From contig CAZBWW010000001.1 of assembly GCA_964496005.1 (NCBI GenBank), positions 1 to 64,000 on the forward strand: 64,000 nt of DNA, read 5' to 3'. The stretch is from CAZBWW01 sp964496005. GTDB taxonomy: Bacteria > Patescibacteriota > WWE3 > UBA101185 > UBA10185. Below the pieces are notes generated by a model. That model saw only the letters and a list, made by a program, of their open reading frames with translations. It was not told the DNA's origin and did no database searches. The translations under genes and the position numbers were made by a program. Positions 53,860 to 62,257 of the stretch are shown here, one piece after another (within the stretch, counting starts at the first letter, position 1; each line of letters starts with the position of its first letter).

Positions 53860-55371
53860 GTGACAACAAAAGATACGGACAACGCAAACAAAAAGCACAA
53901 AGCACAAGTCAAAACACGTATGGCGCCTAGTCCAACTGGTGAGTATCATGTTGGTGCATTGCGTACTATGTTGTACAACTACGCATACGCGAAACAACAG
54001 GACGGTAAATTTATACTAAGAATTGAAGATACTGATCAGACACGGGAGGTTGAGGGGGCTACTCAGAGAATCCTAGCAGTCATTAAAGATTACGGTTTGA
54101 GTTGGGATGAAGGACCGGAAGTTGGAGGCCCGTCGGAACCTTATGTTCAATCTCAAAGACTTGGGTTGTATAAACAATATGCAGAGCAGCTTGTTGCTTA
54201 TGGACACGCATATTACTGTTTTTGTTCTGAGGAGCGCTTGGCTGAGTTACGCAAAACACAGCAGGAAAATGGTTTACCTCCAAAATATGACAAAAAATGT
54301 CTATCCCTTTCACCCGAGGAAATTGCCGAAAAACTTGAAAAAAGTGAAAAATACGTAATTCGGCTGAATGTACCGGACGGGGAAAAAATTGAGTTTGAAG
54401 ACTTAGTTTATGGGCATTTGGAGTTTTTATCTAGTGATGTAGACGATCAGGTTTTACTAAAATCTGATGGCTTTCCGACATATCATCTTGGGGTTGTTGT
54501 GGATGATTATTTGATGGGCATAACTCATATTTTGCGCGGCAATGAGTGGCTGCCGTCAACACCAAAGCATATTCTATTATATAAGGCTTTTGGCTGGGAA
54601 TTACCGGTTTACGCGCATGTCCCGTTGTTGAAAGAAAAAGACGGTACCAAAAAGTTGTCTAAAAGACACGGCGCAGTGCATGCCCGTGGTTTTTTGGAGG
54701 AAGGGTATTTACCCGAAGCGATGTTGAATTTTTTAATGTTTTTAGGGTGGAATCCCGGAACAGAAAAAGAAATTTACACACTAGAAGAATTTATTTCGGA
54801 TTTTTCGTTGGCTAAAATTCATAAAACAGATTTAGTAAGCTTTGATAGGGATAAATTACTGTGGTACAACGGGCATTACATTAGGCAAAAATCGCCGGCG
54901 GAGCTGTGGCAGATTATACAGAAATGGGCTAGTGATTATGGTGTTGAGTTGGGAATTAATGCCGATGGAGAAAATGATAGTGAAGCTAAGCAAAAAATTT
55001 TGCGGGTAGTGGAGCTTGTGCAGGAAAGGCTAAAAACATTAAGTGATTTTCCGCAATTTGTATCGTACTTTTTTACCGACCCGAAAGTAGATTCTGAGTT
55101 AGCGCAGTCTTATGCGGGTGCAAAAACAGCGGAAATTGTGACCGGTTTTAGTGAGTTATTTACTGCTGTTGAGGAGTGGTCAAGCGTACAGTTGGATACT
55201 GTGTCTCATGATTTTATTGCGCAAAAAGGGTACAAACCGAAGGAAGCATTTATGACTTTAAGAGTTGTGGTGTCGGGAGTAATCGCAACCCCACCAATTT
55301 TTGATACCTTAGAGGTATTGGGGAAGGAAACTGTTTTACACAGATTAAAAAGTTTTTTGGGGGAAGAGTAA
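53860..55371 (+). CDS. gltX: Glutamyl-tRNA synthetase
   Basis: 503 residues from a GTG start. HIGH reads HVGA (MAPSPTGEYHVGAL) and KMSKS reads KLSKRHG, both normal for GluRS. The Zn-binding-like cysteines near YYCFCSEERL are present. The C-terminal helical anticodon-binding domain follows. With GatCAB it could also supply Gln-tRNA; GatCAB is not in this window. Confidence 0.95.
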   Translation: MTTKDTDNANKKHKAQVKTRMAPSPTGEYHVGALRTMLYNYAYAKQQDGKFILRIEDTDQTREVEGATQRILAVIKDYGLSWDEGPEVGGPSEPYVQSQRLGLYKQYAEQLVAYGHAYYCFCSEERLAELRKTQQENGLPPKYDKKCLSLSPEEIAEKLEKSEKYVIRLNVPDGEKIEFEDLVYGHLEFLSSDVDDQVLLKSDGFPTYHLGVVVDDYLMGITHILRGNEWLPSTPKHILLYKAFGWELPVYAHVPLLKEKDGTKKLSKRHGAVHARGFLEEGYLPEAMLNFLMFLGWNPGTEKEIYTLEEFISDFSLAKIHKTDLVSFDRDKLLWYNGHYIRQKSPAELWQIIQKWASDYGVELGINADGENDSEAKQKILRVVELVQERLKTLSDFPQFVSYFFTDPKVDSELAQSYAGAKTAEIVTGFSELFTAVEEWSSVQLDTVSHDFIAQKGYKPKEAFMTLRVVVSGVIATPPIFDTLEVLGKETVLHRLKSFLGEE

Positions 55372-55443
55372 GGGCTAGAGTAAAAAGTAAAATCTACGGT
55401 AAGTATAAATGCCAGGCAGCTACTTAAAATAGACACATTCCCA

Positions 55444-55471
55444 TTGAACTAAGCAGCACATTTGATACAAT
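55444..55471 (+). promoter_or_regulatory. recA promoter
   Basis: -35 TTGAAC at 55444-55449, 16-nt spacer ending in TGA, -10 TACAAT at 55466-55471. Start near 55478, and an AAGGAAAT site before the ATG. No LexA-type box was seen. Confidence 0.6.
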
Positions 55472-55503
55472 GTGAATTAGTAATAAGTATATAAGGAAAT
55501 CGT

Positions 55504-56619
55504 ATGCCAAAGAAATCACAAAATACCGAGCCCGAGACCGAAGAAAAAGAAAAAATAAAAGTACGGGACAAAGATTCCAAAGAGCTTACAAAAGAAGAGA
55601 AAAATAAACAACTTGCGTTAAATTCTGCGTTGGAGCAGATTGAAAAGAGTTATGGCAAGGGCTCGATTATGAAACTTGGGGATCAAGTGGGGCAGAAAGT
55701 GGCAGCGATTCCAACAGGATCAGTAGCTCTTGATATTGCGTTAGGTGTTGGCGGTGTTCCCAGGGGCAGAATTATAGAAATTTTTGGTCCTGAATCGTCC
55801 GGGAAAACGACTTTAGTACAGCATATTATTGCTGAGGCGCAAAATGCCGGTGGTACAGCGGCACTTATTGATGCGGAACACGCATTTGATCCGGTATATG
55901 CTGAGAAAACCGGTGTAAATATTGAAAATTTGCTGATTTCACAGCCTGACACTGGTGAGCAGGCGTTGGAAATTGCCGAAACGCTAATTCGTTCAAACGC
56001 GGTAGATGTTATTGCGATAGACTCTGTAGCCGCATTAACTCCCCGCGCGGAAATTGAAGGAGATATTGGTGATAGCCACATTGCTTTACAGGCTAGACTT
56101 ATGAGCCAAGCGCTAAGGAAAATAACCGGCGCGATTAGCAGGTCAAACTGTACAGTTATTTTTACTAACCAATTAAGAATGAAAATCGGTGTTATGTTTG
56201 GTAATCCAGAAACTACACCCGGCGGCCGTGCGCTTAAATTTTACGCGTCTGTGCGCATGGAAATAAGGAGAATACAATCAATACAAGAAAGCGGGTCAGA
56301 TGTATCGGGGATAAGGTGCCGGGTAAAAGTTGTTAAAAACAAAGTAGCCCCGCCTTTTAGAGTCGCAGAATTCGACATTATGTTTAACGAGGGTATAAGC
56401 AAAGAAGGTAACTTACTGGATGTTGGTGTCGAGCTTGATGCGGTGAAAAAAAGCGGGAGCTGGTATGAATTCGAAGGGGAAAAGCTTGGACAAGGTCGTG
56501 AAGCTGCAAAAGCATTTTTAAAGGAACATAAAAGGGTAGCAAACAATGTTGAGAAAAAGATAAAAGAGATGGTGGACAGCGGAAAAGAGGTGCCAATGGA
56601 AATAGGCGCGGAAGAATAA
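55504..56619 (+). CDS. recA: Recombinase RecA
   Basis: 371 residues with an extra charged N-terminal segment of about 35 residues. GPESSGKTT (Walker A), [31 protein letters not shown] and the L2 loop region ([22 protein letters not shown]) are present. It forms filaments on single-stranded DNA for strand exchange. recX follows after 71 nt. Confidence 0.96.
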   Translation: MPKKSQNTEPETEEKEKIKVRDKDSKELTKEEKNKQLALNSALEQIEKSYGKGSIMKLGDQVGQKVAAIPTGSVALDIALGVGGVPRGRIIEIFGPESSGKTTLVQHIIAEAQNAGGTAALIDAEHAFDPVYAEKTGVNIENLLISQPDTGEQALEIAETLIRSNAVDVIAIDSVAALTPRAEIEGDIGDSHIALQARLMSQALRKITGAISRSNCTVIFTNQLRMKIGVMFGNPETTPGGRALKFYASVRMEIRRIQSIQESGSDVSGIRCRVKVVKNKVAPPFRVAEFDIMFNEGISKEGNLLDVGVELDAVKKSGSWYEFEGEKLGQGREAAKAFLKEHKRVANNVEKKIKEMVDSGKEVPMEIGAEE

Positions 56620-56677
56620 CTTTTAAACGACTATATAAAATGGGTTTAAGTGGTTTAAGGCAGGCTAGGTTGTCGTG

Positions 56678-56683
56678 TACAAT
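56678..56683 (+). promoter_or_regulatory. -10 box of recX
   Basis: TACAAT, 7 nt before the ATG at 56691. No Shine-Dalgarno, so a leaderless recX mRNA separate from recA is likely. Confidence 0.5.
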
Positions 56684-56690
56684 ACAGTGA

Positions 56691-57179
56691 ATGGAGACGA
56701 AAGCGGAAATTTATACTCAAATTTATAACAAAACTTTGGATTTTATTTCGTATTCGCAACGTACACAGCGCGAAATTGAGCAAAAATTAGATAAATTGTT
56801 GGCAAAGCAGGAAAGTACTGAAGATAATGCTTTGACTAACGAGCAACTTGCGGAAATCCGAACCGAAGTAATTCAGGCTTTAACTGAAGAGGGGCATGTT
56901 GACGATGTTAAATACGCAAATTTGTACACACAACAGCAAATGACCGCAAAAAACCCCTCATCCAAACTTGAAATCGGGCAGTTTTTATATAAAAAGGGGG
57001 TAGCACGTGAAGTCGCTGATGAGGCGCTAGTAAACTATACCCGCGAAATTGAACTGAAAAACATTAAGGCAATTGCAGAAAAGAACAAGCATAAAGCGCA
57101 TGAGAAGGTGTTGCAGTACCTTTTACGGCGCGGGTTTACTGCTGATACTGTGTTTGCGCTGAAAAGGGCAGAATTTTGA
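56691..57179 (+). CDS. recX: RecX-like regulatory protein
   Basis: 162 residues of three-helix repeats typical of RecX: LDFISYSQRTQREIEQKL, DDVKYANLYTQQQM and HEKVLQYLLRRGFTADTV. It inhibits RecA filaments in other bacteria. Placed just after recA. Ends in TGA. Confidence 0.85.
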   Translation: METKAEIYTQIYNKTLDFISYSQRTQREIEQKLDKLLAKQESTEDNALTNEQLAEIRTEVIQALTEEGHVDDVKYANLYTQQQMTAKNPSSKLEIGQFLYKKGVAREVADEALVNYTREIELKNIKAIAEKNKHKAHEKVLQYLLRRGFTADTVFALKRAEF

Positions 57180-57195
57180 GTAAAGCAGAATTTAC

Positions 57196-57223
57196 TTGAA
57201 TTATAGGTTATTTTTGTTATTAT
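57196..57223 (+). promoter_or_regulatory. Promoter of the small orphan ORF at 57271
   Basis: -35 TTGAAT at 57196-57201, 16-nt spacer ending in TGT, -10 TATTAT at 57218-57223. Start near 57230, giving a 40-nt leader with a strong ribosome site. Confidence 0.55.
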
Positions 57224-57270
57224 CCAATTGTTGTTTTGTTTTGTCAGCCCCAAAGCTACAGGAGGTAAAG

Positions 57271-57486
57271 ATGGGGAATGATGATGTAGCACTCAATGAA
57301 TTAAGGATTACCTTAGAAGATGATGGCGTTTCAGTTCAAACGTGCCATCACCCGCCCGGGTGCGGGTGTCGCAACGCGCGGATAGTGCGTGACGCGATCG
57401 GCCAAGAAGGTAATGGAGGGCGTAGCAGCCGCCGGACGCATCAAATGGGGTTTACCGTCAAGGACGGGAGGATTATTAGAGGGTAA
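57271..57486 (+). CDS. Small orphan ORF with a Cys/His motif
   Basis: 71 residues. AGGAGG lies 5-6 nt before the ATG. The middle has CHHPPGCGC, a dense cluster of three cysteines and two histidines that could bind a metal; the C-terminal half is rich in G and R. GC content is well above that of recX and rny. It lies between its own promoter and a folded RNA with a terminator. No family recognised. The strong ribosome site and motif favour a real protein. Confidence 0.5.
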   Translation: MGNDDVALNELRITLEDDGVSVQTCHHPPGCGCRNARIVRDAIGQEGNGGRSSRRTHQMGFTVKDGRIIRG

Positions 57487-57501
57487 CCCCCCCCATGTAT
57501 C

Positions 57502-57637
57502 GAGGTGGAAATTACGGGAAGTGCATGTACGTAGCTTGTATTTGCTACAGCGCACGCCCGAATGTCAATCGCGTTCCGCGCATTGGCGAATTTCCACTCT
57601 CCCAAAGCGTAAAAATAATCGATTGAGTATTTTTACA
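57502..57637 (+). ncRNA. Candidate three-way-junction RNA element
   Basis: P1 pairs 57505-57513 (GTGGAAATT) with 57589-57597 (AATTTCCAC), 9 bp. P2 is built of CGGG/CCCG (57515-57518 with 57557-57560), GTGC/GCAC (57521-57524 with 57552-57555) and GTAGC/GCTAC (57531-57535 with 57544-57548). P3 pairs AATG with CATT (57561-57564 with 57581-57584) and CGCG with CGCG (57570-57573 with 57577-57580) closed by three bases. P2 and P3 stack without a gap. A terminator follows. It lies 19 nt after the orphan ORF, so it may be the 3' part of that mRNA or a small RNA processed from it. No known class matched. Confidence 0.6.
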
Positions 57638-57640
57638 TTT
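57609..57640 (+). terminator. Hairpin after the three-way-junction RNA
   Basis: GTAAAAATA (57609-57617) pairs with TATTTTTAC (57628-57636), 9 bp, loop of 10, then ATTTTGG. The stem is AT-rich, so termination may be partial. Confidence 0.45.
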
Positions 57641-57794
57641 TGGTAGGGTTCAAAACACGCAAAAACCAAAAACAGACTCAAACTACTCTCAAACCCTTAC
57701 ATATGGTAATATATACCCGTTTAGTTAAGGATTTTCTTATGATATTAAGCATTTTTGCTGCCGAAAAAAGACTAATACGGTTCTTATCTCTGTT

Positions 57795-57830
57795 GGTGTT
57801 ACCTGTGTGGCAAAAACCTACACGGACACC
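57795..57830 (+). promoter_or_regulatory. Stem-loop upstream of rny
   Basis: GGTGT (57795-57799) pairs with ACACC (57826-57830), CC with GG, and GTGTGG with CCTACAC (one bulged T) around a CAAAAA loop. It is about 80 nt before rny and could be a leader element. The rest of 57641-57912 holds an AGGGTT/AACCCT pair with a long unpaired loop, and no ORF I can support. Confidence 0.45.
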
Positions 57831-57912
57831 TTTACCTGTACTAGTCACAAATTCAGTACTATCATAACTAAATCCCATCAGAATAAGTTAAAAATAATTT
57901 ATAGGAGGTAAT

Positions 57913-59505
57913 ATGGATGCACTCTATTTAGTTTTAGCAGTTATATTGGCACCGTTGATGGGAGCAGGTGCGTACTATTTTTTAGCAAAGAAGGACAAAG
58001 CTGCACAGGAAAAAGGTCCAGGTGTACAGTCTAAGGAACCAAGTCAGCCCAAAAGTGAAAAAAAGGATCAGCCGGTGGCAAGGGCTGATAAACCCGTAGA
58101 AACTGTTGATATTCCGGTTGAAGTTTCAAAACAGCAGATTGTAATAGAAGCGCGCGCCAAAGCGAAAGAAATTATTCTGGAAGCAAAAGATGAAGCGTTA
58201 AAAATAAAGGAAGGCGCGGAGCAAAAAGAAAAAGAGCTTGCGGTTAAAGAAACGGAAGTAAATGTCAGGCAAAAGGAATTAGCTGAAAAACAAGCTGAAA
58301 TTAAAGAGACTAGGGGTAGTCTTCAGGAGAAAGCTGACAAATTGGATGAACTTACCCGCAAAAAACAAGATCAACTAGAAAAAGTGGCGAATTTGTCTCA
58401 AGAGCAAGCGCGCGAGGAATTATTAAAACTGTACGATAAAGACCTTGCAAAAGAAAAAGCGCAAAGAATCAGGGAAATCGAAGAAGATATTAAGAAAAAC
58501 AAAGACGAACTCGCGCAGGAAATATTAGTTGATGCGATGAGACACGGTGCAACGGATTATGTTGTTCAGCACACCACATCAAAAGTGAAACTGCCGGACG
58601 AAGAAATAAAGGGCCGAATAATAGGTAAGGAAGGCAGAAATATTAGAGCGTTTGAAGAACTAACCGGTGTTGAATTAGATTTAGATTCTTCTTCCGGTGA
58701 GGTCGTTGTCTCATGTTTTGACCCGATTAGGCGGGAAATAGCAAAAGTAGCGTTAGAAAAACTAATCGCGGATGGTAGGATTCAGCCAACTCGGATAGAA
58801 GATGTTGTTAAACAGACCGAGAGTGAGGTAGAGAGGTTGATTTATAAAGAAGGTGATAACTTGTGCCACAGGGTTGGTGTATATAACATTCCGGATGACT
58901 TGGTTAAGATTTTAGGTAAGTTTAAATACAGATACTCTTACGGGCAGAATATGATAGAGCATACGCTTGAAGAAACCAGAATCGGAGTAGCCATTGCGAG
59001 TGAACTTAATGCGAATGTGGAAACAGTAAAGCTTGGGTGTTTGTTTCATGATATTGGTAAGGTGGTGGACGAAGAGGAAGGTACGCACGTACAGCTTGGT
59101 GTTGAGTTGCTGAAAAAATATAAGATAGCGGAGGACGTAGTGAACGCAGTTGCCGAGCACCATGAAGACAGGCCGTTTAGTAGTATCGAATCTGCAATTG
59201 TAGCTCTAGCGGACCACGTAAGTGGAGCGAGACCTGGTGCAAGATCGGAAGATTATGAAGCATATGTTGAGCGGATGAAAAACCTTGAGGAAGCCGCAAC
59301 GTCTTTTGATGGTGTAGACAAGGCGTTTGCCATTTCCGCAGGTCGGGAAGTGCGCGTTTTTGTAAAACCTGAACGTGTCGATGACGAATCAACAGCATTA
59401 CTTGCGAGGGAAATTGCAAAAAAGATTGAGCTCGAGCAAACTTATCCGGGGGTTGTAAAAGTAACGGTGATCCGGGAAACGCGCGTGAGCGAAACAGCAA
59501 AGTAA
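57913..59505 (+). CDS. rny: Ribonuclease Y
   Basis: 530 residues. One N-terminal membrane helix (about 3-25), a long coiled coil (about 70-185), a KH domain with GRIIGKEGRNIRAFEELTG, and an HD domain with CLFHDIGKVVDEE and HHED. It is the membrane-bound endonuclease that starts mRNA decay. GGAGG lies 5 nt before the ATG. It is followed by ymdB in the order known from Bacillus. Confidence 0.95.
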   Translation: MDALYLVLAVILAPLMGAGAYYFLAKKDKAAQEKGPGVQSKEPSQPKSEKKDQPVARADKPVETVDIPVEVSKQQIVIEARAKAKEIILEAKDEALKIKEGAEQKEKELAVKETEVNVRQKELAEKQAEIKETRGSLQEKADKLDELTRKKQDQLEKVANLSQEQAREELLKLYDKDLAKEKAQRIREIEEDIKKNKDELAQEILVDAMRHGATDYVVQHTTSKVKLPDEEIKGRIIGKEGRNIRAFEELTGVELDLDSSSGEVVVSCFDPIRREIAKVALEKLIADGRIQPTRIEDVVKQTESEVERLIYKEGDNLCHRVGVYNIPDDLVKILGKFKYRYSYGQNMIEHTLEETRIGVAIASELNANVETVKLGCLFHDIGKVVDEEEGTHVQLGVELLKKYKIAEDVVNAVAEHHEDRPFSSIESAIVALADHVSGARPGARSEDYEAYVERMKNLEEAATSFDGVDKAFAISAGREVRVFVKPERVDDESTALLAREIAKKIELEQTYPGVVKVTVIRETRVSETAK

Positions 59506-59543
59506 AACAGGTGTCTTAACTTGCAAATCCTTTAATAACAGTC

Positions 59544-59549
59544 TATAGT
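59544..59549 (+). promoter_or_regulatory. -10 box of the small membrane protein gene
   Basis: TATAGT 8 nt before the ATG at 59558; no Shine-Dalgarno. Confidence 0.4.
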
Positions 59550-59557
59550 AGACGAGC

Positions 59558-59770
59558 ATGTATTATTTGCTGTTGTTGTTGCTAATAATCGTACTGATAT
59601 ACGCTATTACTCATGTAGTTAGCTCTCTTGTCAAAGGGTGTTTAACCGCCGTACTAATACTAATTGTTGGACTTTTAGTTTTTTTCCTTGTAAAATCAAC
59701 CAAAGAACCAGTTAGGCTATTTGATTTGTATACAATTGATAATTTTAGGATTACTAAGGTAGAAAAATGA
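59558..59770 (+). CDS. Small two-helix membrane protein
   Basis: 70 residues with two hydrophobic segments (about 2-22 and 29-46), a short charged C-terminal tail (KEPVRLFDLY). It overlaps ymdB by 4 nt, so the two are translated together. No family recognised. It may help anchor or regulate the neighbouring RNA-decay proteins, which is inference from position only. Confidence 0.6.
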   Translation: MYYLLLLLLIIVLIYAITHVVSSLVKGCLTAVLILIVGLLVFFLVKSTKEPVRLFDLYTIDNFRITKVEK

Positions 59771-60552
59771 AAATACTTTTTATTGGCGAAATAGTTGCAA
59801 AACCAGGTAGAGAAGCCGTAAAAAAGGTACTACCAAGTCTAATAGCGGAAGAAAAACCCGATTTAATTCTATCAAATGCAGAAAATATAGCGCACGGCCG
59901 TGGAGTTACACAAAGTACACTTACAGAAATGCTATCAGCGGGTATAAATTTTTTTACCGGCGGAGATCACATGTTTTGGCACTCTGATTTTGAAGATGAG
60001 ATCGAAACCTCTCCTGTTATTCGCCCGGCAAACTTCCCGCCTGGTACACCTGGCGATGGGTTTAAGATTCTTGATGTTGGAAAGGAAGGTAAAGTGCTCA
60101 TCATAAATTTAATGGGTCGGACCGCTATTGGCAGTAGTTATCTGGACGATCCTTTTAGAAAAGCGGATGAAATATTAGAACTCCATCACTCACAAATTCA
60201 GAATAATGAAATTACAGCCGTTTTTATAGATTTTCACGCGGAAGTAACAAGCGAGAAAAATGCTTTTGCGTTTTACCTTGATGGACGGGCTGATGTAATT
60301 GTCGGATCGCATACACATATTCCAACTTGTGATCATCGGATACTGCCAAAAGGCACAGCGTATGTTACTGATGTTGGTATGACCGGAAATATTGATTCCG
60401 TGCTTGGCGTAAAAAAAGAAATTATAATTAAGCAGTTTTTAACAAGCCGTAACCAGAAGTTTGAGTGGGAGGAAAACGGAGCACAGGCTTTTAGAAGTGT
60501 GTTAATTGATACAAAAGAAAAATCGATTATACGTGTTGACAAGTATTTGTAG
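59767..60552 (+). CDS. ymdB: YmdB-family metallophosphoesterase
   Basis: 261 residues. GEIVAKPGR at 7-15 holds a metal ligand that is Asp in most YmdB (here E8). SNAENIAHGRG (E39, N40), GGDHMFWHSD (in place of GNH) and GSHTHIPTCD follow. B. subtilis YmdB hydrolyses 2',3'-cyclic AMP and affects RNase Y-linked gene expression. The pairing with rny fits. The D8-to-E and N-to-D changes may alter metal choice. Confidence 0.9.
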   Translation: MKILFIGEIVAKPGREAVKKVLPSLIAEEKPDLILSNAENIAHGRGVTQSTLTEMLSAGINFFTGGDHMFWHSDFEDEIETSPVIRPANFPPGTPGDGFKILDVGKEGKVLIINLMGRTAIGSSYLDDPFRKADEILELHHSQIQNNEITAVFIDFHAEVTSEKNAFAFYLDGRADVIVGSHTHIPTCDHRILPKGTAYVTDVGMTGNIDSVLGVKKEIIIKQFLTSRNQKFEWEENGAQAFRSVLIDTKEKSIIRVDKYL

Positions 60553-60600
60553 TTTACAGTTTGCCGTCAGGCAGTTTATTTGAAAGGGGGTGTTTTAGTA

Positions 60601-60873
60601 ATGACAAAACAAGACCTAATTGATACCTTAGCAGACAAAGCAGGTTTGACCAAAGTTGACGCAGGTAGAGTTCTGGACACGTTGCAAGACGTGGTTTCAG
60701 CTACACTTGCACGAGGCGAGAAAGTTACCTGGACAGGTTTCGGTACATTTGAAGTAAGAACAAGAGCAGCCAGAATGGGAAGAAACCCACAAACAGGTGC
60801 AGCACTTCATATTCCTGAAACCAAGACACCTGCATTTAAGGCTGGTAAAGGATTAAAAGACGCTGTTAGATAA
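60601..60873 (+). CDS. HU-family DNA-binding protein
   Basis: 90 residues from ATG 60601 with AAAGGGGG upstream; an upstream TTG frame extension is rejected. TKQDLIDTLADKAGLTK, GFGTFEVRTRAARMGRNPQTG (the DNA-clasping arm) and PAFKAGKGLKDAV are signatures of HU. It bends and packs DNA. A strong bidirectional terminator follows. Confidence 0.94.
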   Translation: MTKQDLIDTLADKAGLTKVDAGRVLDTLQDVVSATLARGEKVTWTGFGTFEVRTRAARMGRNPQTGAALHIPETKTPAFKAGKGLKDAVR

Positions 60874-60920
60874 AATGCTGAAACTCAGCAAATTATTTAG
60901 CACCGTTTAAGTGAGTTATA

Positions 60921-60954
60921 AGTGAGGCGGGCCTTAAGGCCCGCCTTTCACTTT
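60921..60954. terminator. Bidirectional terminator between HU and the histidine kinase
   Basis: AGGCGGGCC-TTAA-GGCCCGCCT (60925-60946) is perfect, extended by AGTGA with TCACT. T-rich sequence on one side and A-rich on the other lets it end both converging transcripts. Confidence 0.75.
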
Positions 60955-61033
60955 GTAATATTACGTCTTATTTATCAGTTTTTGAATTGAGATTTACTGC
61001 AAATGACTAATTTATAACAATCGAAAGGCCTTT

Positions 61034-62203
61034 TCACAATTGATTAGGTAATGTTACCCAAAACGTACTACCTTTACCAAAACCGGCAGATGTTGCGCCG
61101 ACCTCACCGCCCATTTTTTCAACATATAGTTTAACAATATATAATCCAAGACCTGTACCGCCGGATTCAGCAACCGTTTTGTATGAATTATCAATCCGCT
61201 GAAACTTGTGAAACAGTTTACCGATTTCTTCAGGGTCAATTCCAACACCAGTATCTGTAATTGTAATTTTGACAAATTTGTTATCTGAAATTGGTTCCAG
61301 CTTAACAGCGATGCCGCCGATTTCTGTGAATTTTATGGCATTCCCTACCAAATTAACAATAATTTCCTGTAATTTTTGTCTGTCGGTAAAAAGCGTTTTT
61401 ATAGTATCTGCTAACTGGAAGCTAAGAGTTAAGTTTTTCTCTTTTGCTTTAACATTGAGTTCCTCGCCGATTTCCGTAAAAAATTCTTTAGTATCAAACT
61501 GTTCGTGTTTAAAATCAATTTTTCCCTGTTCCATTCGCGAAATACTTAACATATCGCCTATCAGCGCAATCATGCGTTCGGTGCCCCTGACCGCTTTTTC
61601 AATGTATTCTTGTTGCTTTTCTGTTAATGACCCGCCTTTACCGCTTTGCAGCATCCATAAATAACTTTTTATAATAGACATTGGTGTTCTAAGCTCGTGT
61701 GATGTAATCGAAATAAACTCATCCTTTGTTTTTTCAAGCTCTTTTTCATGTGTAACATCGCTCATTGTAACAAGGTATTCTTTAGTTCCCAGATCAAACT
61801 CAATGGTAGAAATTTTAATATGGACGTAATGATCTTTTTTGGTAGTTTTTAGAATTGCTAGAGGCGGCACAATATTATTTTCTTCTTTGGCACCATCTCC
61901 CTTAATCGTGCAGAAAGCGTTAACATCCAAAGGTGTTCCCTTTACATCAGTTAGTTTTAATATTTCGGCGACCGGCTTTCCTAATACTTCGCTTGCTTGT
62001 TTTTCAAGCAATGTCTCTAAAGTATGGTTAAAGAGAGTTAAGTTACATTTTTCATCAGTAGCGTAGATAGCCTCGGAAACTCTGTATAATAGTTCTTCAG
62101 TTCTTTTCCGTTCGGTATGGAGTTCAAGATTTCGTTTATATAACTCTTTAGCTAAGCTGTCCGGATCATTCACATTTATTGTTTGGGCAGTAGCAGAAGC
62201 CAT
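61034..62203 (-). CDS. Soluble PAS-domain sensor histidine kinase
   Basis: 389 residues. A coiled N terminus is followed by a PAS domain (about 38-150), HisKA with SHELRTP (H169), and HATPase with NLVGNAIKFT (N box), DTGVGIDPEE (G1) and GGTGLGLYIV (G2). No membrane helix is present. It is read after the membrane protein at 62258-63382 (54-nt gap), which may act as its sensor. No response regulator is nearby. Confidence 0.9.
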   Translation of the reverse strand: MASATAQTINVNDPDSLAKELYKRNLELHTERKRTEELLYRVSEAIYATDEKCNLTLFNHTLETLLEKQASEVLGKPVAEILKLTDVKGTPLDVNAFCTIKGDGAKEENNIVPPLAILKTTKKDHYVHIKISTIEFDLGTKEYLVTMSDVTHEKELEKTKDEFISITSHELRTPMSIIKSYLWMLQSGKGGSLTEKQQEYIEKAVRGTERMIALIGDMLSISRMEQGKIDFKHEQFDTKEFFTEIGEELNVKAKEKNLTLSFQLADTIKTLFTDRQKLQEIIVNLVGNAIKFTEIGGIAVKLEPISDNKFVKITITDTGVGIDPEEIGKLFHKFQRIDNSYKTVAESGGTGLGLYIVKLYVEKMGGEVGATSAGFGKGSTFWVTLPNQL

Positions 62204-62257
62204 ATTCTAAAGGATATCAAGGAATGTTCGAATGCTCAATAAACAAATAAAAATTAG

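Noticed and set aside
55372..55503. SOS (LexA) box upstream of recA
   Set aside because: No CTG-N10-CAG or GAAC-N4-GTTC pattern is present; only a regular promoter is seen.
57640..57878. ORFs of 66-75 codons on both strands upstream of rny
   Set aside because: No ribosome sites, no coherent protein features, and the segment is better explained by stem-loops and a leader.
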